From contig CAJMON010000020.1 in assembly GCA_905214955.1 (NCBI GenBank), forward strand, positions 1 to 43,547: a DNA stretch of 43,547 nucleotides. The letters run 5' to 3'. The position numbers and the translations under genes were made by a program. This DNA comes from an uncultured bacterium (GTDB lineage Bacteria; Bacillota; Clostridia; Lachnospirales; Lachnospiraceae). The first letter of the stretch is position 1; each line of letters begins with the position of its first letter. A model generated the notes under the pieces. The model saw nothing but the letters and a program-made list of their open reading frames with translations, had not been told where the DNA came from and ran no database searches. This document shows, in pieces, positions 24,829-33,136 of this stretch.

Positions 24829-25977
24829 ATGAAAAAATTCAGTAAACTGGCTGGCGCAACAGCCACTGTCATGGCAGCAGCTATGGTTCTTTCCAGTACC
24901 GCAATGGCTGATGAGACCTTTAAGATCGGTGGTATCGGACCCATTACCGGAGCAGCAGCAGTATACGGACAGGCTGTTATGAATGCATCCCAGATGGCAG
25001 CTGACGAGATCAATGCCGCAGGCGGGATCAACGGCTATCAGATCGAGTTCAATTTCCAGGATGACGAGCATGATGCAGAAAAATCCGTGAACGCTTACAA
25101 TACTCTGAAAGACTGGGGAATGCAGATGCTGTTAGGTACGGTTACATCCACTCCTTGTACCGCAGTCGCAGCAAAGACTTCCGAGGATAACCTGTTCCAG
25201 CTGACACCGTCCGGATCTGCAGTACAGAGTATTGAGGGAGACAATGCATTCCGTGTATGTTTCTCTGACCCGAACCAGGGTACTGCATCCGCTCAGTACA
25301 TTGGTGAAAATGGCCTGGCTGAAAAAGTAGCTGTTATCTACAACAGCTCTGATGTATATTCTTCAGGTATTTACAATACTTTCGCAACAGAAGCAAAAAA
25401 TCAGCCGTTTGAAGTTGTTTCTGCTGAAGCTTTCACAGAAGACAGCAAGACAGACTTTTCTGTACAGCTGCAGAAAGCACAGGATGCAGGGGCTGATCTG
25501 GTATTCCTTCCTATTTATTATACAGAAGCTTCTCTGATCCTGACTCAGGCAAACAGCATGGGATTTGCACCGAAGTTCTTCGGATGCGACGGACTTGACG
25601 GACTGCTGAATGTAGAAGGTTTTGATACTTCTCTGGCAGAAGGCGTTATGCTTCTGACACCTTTCGCAGCAGATGCAGAAGATGAAGCTACTCAGAAATT
25701 TGTAACTGCTTATAAAGATGCATTTAACGGAGATACTCCGAACCAGTTCGCAGCAGATTCTTACGATGGCATGTACATCATTAAGGCTGCAGCTGAGAAG
25801 GCAGAGATTACACCGGATATGTCTGTATCTGATATTTGTGATGCAATGAAGACTGCCATGACGGAGATTACCTATGATGGTCTGACAGGTTCTGGAATGA
25901 CCTGGAGCGCAGATGGCGAGCCGAATAAAGCTCCGAAGGCAGTTGTTATTTCTGACGGTGCATACAAATCCATGTAA
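24829..25977 (+). CDS. livK: Branched-chain amino acid ABC transporter, substrate-binding protein
   Basis: The 382-residue protein is a Leu/Ile/Val-type periplasmic-binding-fold receptor (type I). Its signal peptide is residues 1-27, ending STAMA. Mature motifs are FKIGGIGPITGAAAVYGQ, DEINAAGGINGYQI, the LGTVTSTPCTAVA ligand loop, and FFGCDGLDG. The signal has no cysteine, so it lacks the lipobox normally used to tether such proteins in Gram-positive bacteria. The start at 24829 follows AGGAGG; an upstream in-frame GTG lies between -35 and -10 and cannot be used from this promoter. First gene of livKHMGF. Confidence 0.93.
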   Translation: MKKFSKLAGATATVMAAAMVLSSTAMADETFKIGGIGPITGAAAVYGQAVMNASQMAADEINAAGGINGYQIEFNFQDDEHDAEKSVNAYNTLKDWGMQMLLGTVTSTPCTAVAAKTSEDNLFQLTPSGSAVQSIEGDNAFRVCFSDPNQGTASAQYIGENGLAEKVAVIYNSSDVYSSGIYNTFATEAKNQPFEVVSAEAFTEDSKTDFSVQLQKAQDAGADLVFLPIYYTEASLILTQANSMGFAPKFFGCDGLDGLLNVEGFDTSLAEGVMLLTPFAADAEDEATQKFVTAYKDAFNGDTPNQFAADSYDGMYIIKAAAEKAEITPDMSVSDICDAMKTAMTEITYDGLTGSGMTWSADGEPNKAPKAVVISDGAYKSM

Positions 25978-26010
25978 TCCACGAAGAAACGGTCAATGAA
26001 ATAATAAGAC

Positions 26011-26043
26011 ACAGGGGTTGCCATAACAGGTGGCGGCCCCTGT
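26011..26043 (+). other. Hairpin between livK and livH
   Basis: ACAGGGG (26011-26017) pairs with CCCCTGT (26037-26043), with inner GCC/GGC pairs. Only TTTACATT follows, so it would be a weak terminator or a 3'-end stabiliser, as is common after genes for binding proteins that must exceed their permease. Confidence 0.65.
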
Positions 26044-26071
26044 TTACATTCTGAGTGTTTCATGCTATATT
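26043..26071 (+). promoter_or_regulatory. Internal promoter for livHMGF
   Basis: TTTACA (26043-26048), a 17-bp spacer ending TGC, and TATATT (26066-26071), an extended -10. It begins at the end of the preceding hairpin and could maintain permease expression. Confidence 0.6.
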
Positions 26072-26146
26072 GAAAGAAAGTCCCTATTTATCAGAAAGAG
26101 AGGGCAGTGTCCCACAAAGGAAGCTGCCGAAGTTGTGAGGTGTACT

Positions 26147-27031
26147 ATGAGTTTTCTGAATTATTTAATCAGCGGGATCAGTCTTGGCAGCGTCTACGCC
26201 ATCATTGCCCTGGGCTACACCATGGTATATGGCATTGCAAAGATGCTGAACTTTGCACATGGCGATATCATCATGGTCGGTGCTTATGTGGTGTTTATGG
26301 CAATGTCATCCGGTGGAGTTCCGGCGCTTCCCGCAGTGCTGCTGTCCATTGTAGTCTGCACGGTACTGGGTGTGGTGATTGAGCGTGTGGCTTACAAGCC
26401 CCTGCGAAATGCAGCATCTCCCCTGGCCGTTTTGATTACCGCTATCGGTGTCAGCTATTTCCTGCAGAATATGGCACTGCTGATCTTTGGCTCCAATACC
26501 AAGTCTTTCAGCTCTGTTGTAAAGTTTCCGGCTATCAGCCTGGCAGGCGGAAAACTGGTGATCAGCGGCGAGACATCTGTGACTATTTTAGCCTGCATTG
26601 TCATTGTGATCGGCTTATCCATGTTTATCAACCGTACCAAACCAGGCCAGGCCATGCTGGCAGTTTCCGAGGATAAAGGAGCCGCACAGCTGATGGGAAT
26701 CAATGTGAATGGTACCATTGCTCTGACCTTTGCCATTGGTTCCGGTCTGGCAGCCATTGCAGGTGTACTGCTGTGTTCTGCCTATCCGTCCCTGACTCCT
26801 TATACGGGTTCCATGCCGGGTATCAAAGCATTCGTGGCAGCTGTATTTGGTGGTATCGGTTCCATTCCGGGAGCCATGATCGGTGGGATTCTCCTGGGTA
26901 TTATTGAGATTTTCGGAAAAGCATACATTTCTTCCCAGATGGCAGATGCCATTGTATTTGCTGTGCTGATCGTGGTGCTTCTTGTGAAGCCTACCGGTCT
27001 GATGGGTAAGAATATTCAGGAAAAAGTATAA
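26147..27031 (+). CDS. livH: Branched-chain amino acid ABC transporter permease LivH
   Basis: The 294-residue integral membrane protein has about eight helices and LivH motifs: SLGSVYAIIALGYTMVYGIAKMLNFAHGD at the N-terminus, and PGIKAFVAAVFGGIGSIPGAMIGG, which carries the cytoplasmic coupling region that contacts the ATPases. It pairs with LivM to form the channel. The start at 26147 is chosen because the protein family begins here; GTGAGG upstream is only a fair ribosome binding site, and longer readings to 26030 would run through a promoter-like region. Confidence 0.95.
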   Translation: MSFLNYLISGISLGSVYAIIALGYTMVYGIAKMLNFAHGDIIMVGAYVVFMAMSSGGVPALPAVLLSIVVCTVLGVVIERVAYKPLRNAASPLAVLITAIGVSYFLQNMALLIFGSNTKSFSSVVKFPAISLAGGKLVISGETSVTILACIVIVIGLSMFINRTKPGQAMLAVSEDKGAAQLMGINVNGTIALTFAIGSGLAAIAGVLLCSAYPSLTPYTGSMPGIKAFVAAVFGGIGSIPGAMIGGILLGIIEIFGKAYISSQMADAIVFAVLIVVLLVKPTGLMGKNIQEKV

Positions 27032-27046
27032 AGGGAGAAAATGATC

Positions 27047-28138
27047 ATGAAAAAGATGAACAAAACTGTCAGAAGAAATGCCCTTACCTACAGTGGTGTG
27101 ATCCTGGCTTATATCATCATGCAGAGCTTGTCCAGTACTGGTCATATCTCCAGTACGCTGTCCGGACTTCTGGTTCCGTTCTGTTACTATGTGATCCTGG
27201 CAGTTTCCCTGAACCTGACGGTAGGCGTTCTGGGAGAATTAAGCCTTGGTCATGCAGGATTTATGTGCGTGGGTGCTTTTACCAGTGTTTTCTTTACAAA
27301 GTGTACGGAAGATGTGATTACCAACGGACTTATCCGTTTTCCCATTGCCCTGTTGATCGGTGCAGTGGCAGCCGGTATTTTCGGTATTCTCATCGGTATT
27401 CCAGTACTGCGCTTAAAAGGTGACTATCTGGCTATTGTAACTCTGGCTTTTGGTGAGATTATCAAAAACCTGGTGAACGTATTGTATATTGGAAAAGACA
27501 GCCAGGGCCTTCATTTTTCCATGAAAGATTCAATTGCGCTGAATCTTGAGGCAGAAGGTACGGTTATTGTCAACGGCCCTCAGGGAATCACAGGGATTAA
27601 GCAGGAGTCTACATTTACGATAGGCATCATTCTGGTACTGCTGACCCTGTTTATTGTTCTGCGTCTGGTGCAATCCAGAGATGGACGTGCCATCCAGGCT
27701 ATCCGCGACAACCGTATCGCTGCAGAGTCTGTGGGATTGAACATTACCAAATACAAGCTGATGGCATTTTCTGTATCAGCAGCTCTGGCAGGTCTTGGCG
27801 GCGCCCTGTATGCTCACAACCTGTCTACATTAAGTGCCACTTCTAAAAACTTTGGATACAACATGTCCATCATGATTCTGGTTTATGTGGTGCTTGGCGG
27901 TATTGGAAATATCCAGGGTTCCATTATTGCCCCGGTTGTACTGAACTTGCTGCTGGATTTCTTCCTGAGAAAATTCCAGATGCTGGGCAATAACGTGGTC
28001 CTGAAATTCTTAAGTGACAACCGTATGCTGGTATATTCCGTGCTTCTGATTGCCATGATGCTCTTTACCTGGAATCCGAAGATGATTGAATGGCGGAAAG
28101 AAGTCTTTCACAAAAAAGCACAGAAGGAGAGTGACTGA
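27047..28138 (+). CDS. livM: Branched-chain amino acid ABC transporter permease LivM
   Basis: The 363-residue membrane protein is the LivM subunit. Recognisable stretches are LNLTVGVLGELSLGHAGFMCVGAF, the GIPVLRLKGDYLAIVTLAFGEI segment, DNRIAAESVGLNITKYKL (coupling helix) and VYVVLGGIGNIQGSIIAP. An insertion with HFSMKDSIALNLEAEGT lies in an extracytoplasmic loop. AAGGGAGA nine bases upstream favours 27047 over an in-frame ATG at 27041, which is only four bases from it. It lies 15 bases after livH and 2 bases before livG. Confidence 0.95.
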   Translation: MKKMNKTVRRNALTYSGVILAYIIMQSLSSTGHISSTLSGLLVPFCYYVILAVSLNLTVGVLGELSLGHAGFMCVGAFTSVFFTKCTEDVITNGLIRFPIALLIGAVAAGIFGILIGIPVLRLKGDYLAIVTLAFGEIIKNLVNVLYIGKDSQGLHFSMKDSIALNLEAEGTVIVNGPQGITGIKQESTFTIGIILVLLTLFIVLRLVQSRDGRAIQAIRDNRIAAESVGLNITKYKLMAFSVSAALAGLGGALYAHNLSTLSATSKNFGYNMSIMILVYVVLGGIGNIQGSIIAPVVLNLLLDFFLRKFQMLGNNVVLKFLSDNRMLVYSVLLIAMMLFTWNPKMIEWRKEVFHKKAQKESD

Positions 28139-28140
28139 TT

Positions 28141-28899
28141 ATGGCATTATTGGAAGTAAACAATCTGGGGATCTCCTTCGGCGGCCTGCGTGCTGTGAAT
28201 GAATTTCATGTTTCCATCAAAAAAGGAGAACTGTATGGTCTGATCGGCCCCAACGGAGCAGGAAAAACAACCGTATTCAATCTGCTGACCGGTGTATACA
28301 AACCGGACAATGGAAGCATTCTCCTGGATGGAGAGGACCTTACCGGAAAAAAGACCATTGAGATCAGCAAGGCAGGCATTGCCCGTACCTTCCAGAATAT
28401 CCGTCTGTTTTCCAACATGTCTGTAAAAGACAATGTAAAAGTAGGACTTCACAACCATCATACCTATTCTGCAATTTCCGGTATCCTGCACCTTCCCAGC
28501 TACCAGAAGGAAGAAAAGCTGATGGATGAAAAAGCAATGGAGCTTTTAAAGGTGTTTGATCTGGATGATGCGGCAGAATTGACAGCCGCCAACCTTCCCT
28601 ATGGAAAACAGAGAAGACTGGAGATTGCCCGTGCACTGGCTACGGATCCCAAGCTGCTTCTGTTAGACGAGCCGGCAGCCGGCATGAACCCCAATGAGAC
28701 ACAGTCCCTGATGGATATGATCCGGTTTGTGCGGGACCATTTTGATATGACCATCCTTCTGATCGAGCATGATATGAGACTGGTTTCCGGTATCTGCGAA
28801 GAACTGACCGTGTTAAACTTCGGTGAAGTTCTGGCACAGGGAAAGACCAGTGATGTTCTGCATAATCCGCAGGTTGTCACAGCATATCTTGGTGAATAG
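28141..28899 (+). CDS. livG: Branched-chain amino acid ABC transporter ATPase LivG
   Basis: The 252-residue ATPase has Walker A GPNGAGKTT near residue 37, the Q-loop in ARTFQNIRLF, the LivG-type signature LPYGKQRRLEIARAL, Walker B LLLLDEPAAGMNP and the switch His in LLIEHDM. It powers transport together with LivF. GAAGGAGAG lies at the end of livM, so translation is probably coupled. Confidence 0.96.
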   Translation: MALLEVNNLGISFGGLRAVNEFHVSIKKGELYGLIGPNGAGKTTVFNLLTGVYKPDNGSILLDGEDLTGKKTIEISKAGIARTFQNIRLFSNMSVKDNVKVGLHNHHTYSAISGILHLPSYQKEEKLMDEKAMELLKVFDLDDAAELTAANLPYGKQRRLEIARALATDPKLLLLDEPAAGMNPNETQSLMDMIRFVRDHFDMTILLIEHDMRLVSGICEELTVLNFGEVLAQGKTSDVLHNPQVVTAYLGE

Positions 28900-28913
28900 G
28901 AGGGGCGTTTGTT

Positions 28914-29624
28914 ATGGCAATGCTTGAAGTAAAAGATCTGGCAGTGTATTACGGAATGATCCATGCCATCAAAGGCGTATCCTTTGAAGTCAACAAAGGC
29001 GAGATCATCGCGTTAATCGGAGCCAACGGAGCAGGAAAAACAACGATCCTGCATACCATCACAGGACTGCTTTCCCCGAAAAGAGGAAGCATCCAGTTTG
29101 AAGGAAAAGAACTGACAAAGATTCCGGCACACAAGATCGTCAGCCTTGGAATGGCCCACGTGCCGGAAGGAAGACGTGTTTTTGCAGAGTTGAGTGTATA
29201 CCAGAACCTGAAGCTGGGAGCCTACACCCGGTCTGATAAAAAAGAAATCGAAGAGACCATGGAAACGGTTTACCAGCGTTTTCCAAGACTTCGGGAAAGA
29301 AAGAACCAGATGGCAGGCACCCTTTCCGGAGGCGAGCAGCAGATGCTGGCCATGGGACGTGCCTTGATGTCTCATCCCCAGATTATTCTGATGGACGAGC
29401 CGTCCATGGGGCTGTCACCCATTCTGGTAAATGAAATTTTTGATATTATCCGCAGCGTAAATGAGGCAGGAACCACCGTACTTCTGGTAGAGCAGAATGC
29501 GAAAAAGGCATTGGAAATTGCAGACAGGGCTTACGTTCTGGAGACGGGAAGGATTGTGACCAGCGGACCTGCGGATGCGCTGATGAATGATGATTCCATC
29601 AAAAAGGCGTACCTGGGCGAATAG
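28914..29624 (+). CDS. livF: Branched-chain amino acid ABC transporter ATPase LivF
   Basis: The 236-residue ATPase has Walker A GANGAGKTT near residue 37, the signature LSGGEQQMLAMGRAL, Walker B IILMDEPSMGLSP and the LivF-type LLVEQNAKKAL, where Gln replaces the usual switch His. The end KKAYLGE is typical. AGGAGGGG precedes the start. It is the intact counterpart of the relic at 24194-24508. Confidence 0.96.
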   Translation: MAMLEVKDLAVYYGMIHAIKGVSFEVNKGEIIALIGANGAGKTTILHTITGLLSPKRGSIQFEGKELTKIPAHKIVSLGMAHVPEGRRVFAELSVYQNLKLGAYTRSDKKEIEETMETVYQRFPRLRERKNQMAGTLSGGEQQMLAMGRALMSHPQIILMDEPSMGLSPILVNEIFDIIRSVNEAGTTVLLVEQNAKKALEIADRAYVLETGRIVTSGPADALMNDDSIKKAYLGE

Positions 29625-29658
29625 CCGGAAAACGACGCCTGGAAAAGGGGGATTTTGA

Positions 29659-30279
29659 ATGGAAAAAGTAATTGTTACAATTGCCAGACAGTATGGAAGC
29701 GGAGGAAAGACCATCGGAACCATGCTGGCAGAAGACCTTGGGATCAAGGCATACAGCCGGGAGATCCTGCGTCTGGCTTCCGAGGAAAGCGGTATCAATG
29801 AGGCGTTGTTCAATAAAGCGGATGAGCGCCTGAAAAGTACGTCCCTGTTTGGAATTATGAAACGGGAATACAAAGGCGAGCTGATCCCGCCAGAAAGTGA
29901 TGATTTTACCTCCAACAGAAATCTGTTTAATTACCAGGCAAAAGTCATAAAAGCACTGGCAGAAGAAGAGTCCTGTGTTATCATCGGGCGTTGCGCGGAC
30001 TTTATCTTAAAAGACCGCCCCAATGTGGTCAGTGTGTTTGTGCATGCTTCACCGGAATACTGCTTAGAGCAGGCCATTGCGAAAGGTGCCAACGGCGGAA
30101 AAGACGTGGAGCGTTTCATCCAGAAGACGGACAAATACCGTGCAGAATATTATCGGTATTATACCGGCCAGGATTGGAATGATGCAAGAAACTATGACCT
30201 GTGTCTGAATAGTGAAAAGCTGGGATTTGAAAAATGCGTGGAAGCCATCAAATCTTATATTCAGGTGCGTTTTTCCTAA
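29659..30279 (+). CDS. Cytidylate kinase-like family protein
   Basis: The 206-residue cytosolic protein begins VTIARQYGSGGKTIGTMLAEDLG, the P-loop of the cytidylate-kinase-like family (Cytidylate_kin2), and continues with CVIIGRCADFIL and the SVFVHAS strand. Such proteins are common in Clostridia, and their true substrate is not established to my knowledge; the NMP-binding insert of real CMP kinases is replaced. GGGGGAT precedes the start. It follows livF by 34 bases and ends in a terminator, so it is probably the last gene of the liv transcript, though a metabolic link is not obvious. Confidence 0.88.
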   Translation: MEKVIVTIARQYGSGGKTIGTMLAEDLGIKAYSREILRLASEESGINEALFNKADERLKSTSLFGIMKREYKGELIPPESDDFTSNRNLFNYQAKVIKALAEEESCVIIGRCADFILKDRPNVVSVFVHASPEYCLEQAIAKGANGGKDVERFIQKTDKYRAEYYRYYTGQDWNDARNYDLCLNSEKLGFEKCVEAIKSYIQVRFS

Positions 30280-30303
30280 AAGAAAATAAGGCTTAAAAAA
30301 GAG

Positions 30304-30346
30304 CTGCTGCCCTGCAGAGAATGTTTCTGTGGGACAGCAGTTTTTT
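30304..30346 (+). terminator. Terminator of the liv operon
   Basis: CTGCTG (30304-30309), extended by GCCCTGCAG-type pairing, matches CTGTGGGACAGCAG ending at 30340, followed by six T. Confidence 0.88.
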
Positions 30347-30423
30347 CTGATAGCTGGCTAAGAATAAGTGCCAGTAAAAGTGTAAGGCACATTTGCTTCC
30401 AGGTGAATGGAAACCATGAGAAA

Positions 30424-30446
30424 GCCCCTTTCAGGGGTATTTTTTT
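30424..30446 (+). terminator. Second small terminator-like hairpin
   Basis: CCCCT-TTC-AGGGG (30425-30437) is followed by ATTTTTTT. It lies between the liv terminator and the next promoter, in a 360-base gap with no gene. Confidence 0.6.
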
Positions 30447-30497
30447 CAGAATGGCATTTTTTGAAAAAGAGTAAACGATTTTTCAAAGGCCTTGGAA

Positions 30498-30526
30498 TTG
30501 ACAAATGCGGGAATATCTTTTAAAAT
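30498..30526 (+). promoter_or_regulatory. Promoter of the NlpC/P60 gene
   Basis: TTGACA (30498-30503), a 17-bp spacer and TAAAAT (30521-30526). The leader to the start codon is about 105 bases. Confidence 0.82.
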
Positions 30527-30555
30527 AAACTTGTTGTCAGGTTGACAGCGTGTTA

Positions 30556-30585
30556 CCCCGGCTTGCCAGCCGGGGATTTTTGTTT
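30556..30585 (+). terminator. Terminator-like hairpin inside the NlpC/P60 leader
   Basis: CCCCGGCT (30556-30563) pairs perfectly with AGCCGGGG (30568-30575), followed by ATTTTTGTTT. It lies downstream of the promoter and upstream of the gene, so it may attenuate transcription. No alternative pairing strand is obvious. Confidence 0.6.
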
Positions 30586-30639
30586 CACTGAATACGAAAG
30601 ACAACGATTTGAAGGTTTGGCAGATAAAAGGAGAATTGA

Positions 30640-32331
30640 ATGAGACAGAAAAAAGTGCATACATTACTGGCGGCAGCAGTTTTTTCAGCAGCCATGGCGG
30701 GAACGCCGTGCAGCCCGGCAAAGGCAGAAGAAGTTGTGACAGCAGAGACTGAACCGGTGACAGAAGCACCTTTGGCGGAGACAGCCGAAGAACCAGGAAC
30801 AGAAGCGCCTGCGATGGAGTTTGAGACGGAGGCACCGGATACCTGGAATGAGACCGAGCCTGTAACAGAGACACGGGATACCGAACCAGTTACCGAAACC
30901 GCAACGGAACCAGTGACGGAGCCCGGTACCGAAATACCAGATACCGAACCGTCTACTGAGCCAGCAAACGAGCCGGAAACGGAGATGCCAGGTACGGAAC
31001 CGATGACCGAACCGGACACCGAAACTCCTGATTCAGAATCAGAATCGGAAAGTGAGCCGGAAAGCGGGACAGAATCGGAGTCAGAGACGGAAACAGAGAC
31101 AGAAACAGAAACGGAAATCGGAACGGAAGAATCACAGACCGAATCAGAAACCAAAGAAAATCCGAAAAAAGACGACAAAGAGAAAAAAGACAAAAAACAG
31201 GAGAAAGAAACCGAAGAGACGGAAAGTGAAACGGAATCGGAGAGCGAAACCGAGGAAGTTCTTACCAATGAAGAGCTGACAGCCAGACAGAATCTGGTGA
31301 TTCCCCCAAAACTGGAGGCTTCTTTCCGTTTTGTTACCGTGAACAAGATTTATGCCATTGCATCCGGCAAGGTGCGGATTTATGAGGCCAAAAGTTCCGC
31401 GTCTGTGGCAGTGGGTGTACTGAAAAAGGGCGGTCTGTGTTACATTCTCCAGGAAGAAGGAGAATGGTGTTACGTAGAATCTGGACTGGTGCGGGGATTT
31501 GTGCGGACAGAACAGCTGATCCTGGGAGAAGAAGCAAAAGCCTATGTGGCAGAGCATGAAGAGCGGAATCTCCCTCTTGCTAGAATGCTGGTAGACCCAT
31601 CCGAAAATCCGGCGCTTTCTTATACCAAGACCACGGTGCGTTCCATGGTGGTTGCCAGAGACTATGCCATTGCAGAAGAAAATCCCACCACCATTTGGGA
31701 AGCCATGGATGAGAATGCGCGGACAGCCGGTGTGCTGGAAAGCGGCGGTGTGTGCTATGTACTGGAAGATGTGGATGCAGAGTGGGCCTATGTGGAATCC
31801 GGAGATGTCCGGGGGTTTGCAAAGCAGGAAGCACTTTTGCGTGGGGAAGATGCGAAGAAGCAGGTGGAAGACACAGGGGAAGCGCACATGGCAAAAGCCT
31901 CCGAGAGGCTGTCCCCTTCGGAAAATCAGGCCTGCTACTACCGGCTGATTTCTGTAACCGAGCATTCTGCAAGGGAAGATCTGCAGGTTAGTATTGTAAA
32001 TTATGCCCTGCAGTTTGCAGGAAATCCGTATGTGTGGGGCGGCATCAGTCTGACAGACGGTGCGGACTGTTCCGGATTTGTCCAGTCCGTGTATGCAGCT
32101 TTCGGATATGCACTTCCCAGAGTGGCAGATGCCCAGTCCCAGTGCGGGCTGCAGATTCCTATTTCCGAAGCAGAACCGGGAGATCTGATCTTTTATGCCC
32201 ACAAAGGAGCCGTGGATCATGTGTCCATGTACATTGGAAATGGACAGGTTATCGAAGCGGCCAACAGCAATGCTGGCATTGTGATTTCTGGAATTGACGG
32301 AAGCGCTGTGTGGGCAGTGCGGGTGATTTAA
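30640..32331 (+). CDS. Secreted SH3b-NlpC/P60 peptidoglycan hydrolase with Glu/Thr-rich linker
   Basis: The 563-residue protein has a Sec signal (about 1-30, ending AKA), a low-complexity stalk (about 31-210) rich in Thr, Glu, Pro and Ser with repeats such as TEPVTE and ETETETE, two SH3b-type domains (about 225-290 and 325-405), and a C-terminal NlpC/P60 domain. Catalytic residues are Cys 477 in ADCSGF and His 527 in DHVSMYIGNG. The family cleaves peptide stems of peptidoglycan. The stalk probably spans the wall. GGAG precedes the start codon by nine bases. Confidence 0.93.
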   Translation: MRQKKVHTLLAAAVFSAAMAGTPCSPAKAEEVVTAETEPVTEAPLAETAEEPGTEAPAMEFETEAPDTWNETEPVTETRDTEPVTETATEPVTEPGTEIPDTEPSTEPANEPETEMPGTEPMTEPDTETPDSESESESEPESGTESESETETETETETEIGTEESQTESETKENPKKDDKEKKDKKQEKETEETESETESESETEEVLTNEELTARQNLVIPPKLEASFRFVTVNKIYAIASGKVRIYEAKSSASVAVGVLKKGGLCYILQEEGEWCYVESGLVRGFVRTEQLILGEEAKAYVAEHEERNLPLARMLVDPSENPALSYTKTTVRSMVVARDYAIAEENPTTIWEAMDENARTAGVLESGGVCYVLEDVDAEWAYVESGDVRGFAKQEALLRGEDAKKQVEDTGEAHMAKASERLSPSENQACYYRLISVTEHSAREDLQVSIVNYALQFAGNPYVWGGISLTDGADCSGFVQSVYAAFGYALPRVADAQSQCGLQIPISEAEPGDLIFYAHKGAVDHVSMYIGNGQVIEAANSNAGIVISGIDGSAVWAVRVI

Positions 32332-32359
32332 CCGAACCAAGGAAAGGAAAAGAAAGAAG

Positions 32360-33136
32360 ATGGGAGACACCAAACAGTCAGATTATAAACTGCTGGTAGA
32401 TACAGCCGTGATGGCAGGACAGCTGATGCTGGCCAGCGGGGCAGAGGTTTACAGGGTGGAAGATACCGTGGAGCGGATTCTGGCAGTTTCTGGACTGAAG
32501 ACCAGGCAGGCGTATGTGACCTCCACTGGATTTATTGTGACCTTGGATGACCCTTCTATGGATTCCATGACTGTAGTGCGCAGAATTCCAAGCAGGGATA
32601 CCAATTTAAACCGGATCATGCTGGTGAACGACATTTCCAGGGAATTCTGTGATGGGAGAATTGATTTGGAGACGGCGTTTCGGAGGCTGAAGCATTTGGA
32701 TGCCAGCCAGTATACCAGAAAACAGATGGAGCTGGCCAACATCGGCGTTGCCAGTATGTTTGCCATTATGTTTGGCGGAACTGCCGCAGACGTGGCTATG
32801 ACAGCCATTGTAGGCGTGCTGCTGGTTCTGGCCATGCGGATGGAAAAGAAACTGAAAATGAATGCCTTTTTTTCCACTATGATCTCTTCCGTGGTGATCG
32901 CCCTGGGTTCCATTTTCCTGTCCAATATTCCAGGATTTCCCGTCAATATGGACGTGCTCATTGTATCGGCGATCATGCCCATTGTTCCGGGTGCGGCATT
33001 TACCACCGCCATCCGTGACATTCTGCAGGGAGATTATGTTTCTGGCGGCTCCAAAGTCCTGGAATCCCTGGTAAAAGCCATGGCCATTGCCATAGGAGTT
33101 TCGGTAGGTATGATGATGACAGGAGGGCTGCGCTGA
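32360..33136 (+). CDS. Threonine/serine exporter, N-terminal half (ThrE-like)
   Basis: The 258-residue protein is the N-terminal half of a split ThrE exporter (DUF1212). It begins with a cytosolic region including MLASGAEVYRVEDTVERIL and VTSTGFIVTLDD, followed by about five membrane helices from residue 120. The end PGAAFTTAIRDILQGDYVSGGSKVLESL is typical. AAGGAAAGGAAA precedes the start. Its stop overlaps the partner gene start by one base (TGATG), so the two halves are translated together and probably form one complex that exports small hydroxyl amino acids. Confidence 0.9.
   Translation: MGDTKQSDYKLLVDTAVMAGQLMLASGAEVYRVEDTVERILAVSGLKTRQAYVTSTGFIVTLDDPSMDSMTVVRRIPSRDTNLNRIMLVNDISREFCDGRIDLETAFRRLKHLDASQYTRKQMELANIGVASMFAIMFGGTAADVAMTAIVGVLLVLAMRMEKKLKMNAFFSTMISSVVIALGSIFLSNIPGFPVNMDVLIVSAIMPIVPGAAFTTAIRDILQGDYVSGGSKVLESLVKAMAIAIGVSVGMMMTGGLR

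Noticed and set aside
30585..31346. Minus-strand frame made almost only of Ser and Val, looking like a serine-rich surface protein
   Set aside because: It is the antisense reading of the Thr/Glu stalk. The repeats belong to the plus-strand protein, which has a signal peptide and domains.
31144..32373. Long minus-strand open frame opposite the NlpC/P60 gene
   Set aside because: It mirrors a well-supported gene, is rich in Phe/His/Cys from antisense of common codons, and has no family motif or ribosome binding site.
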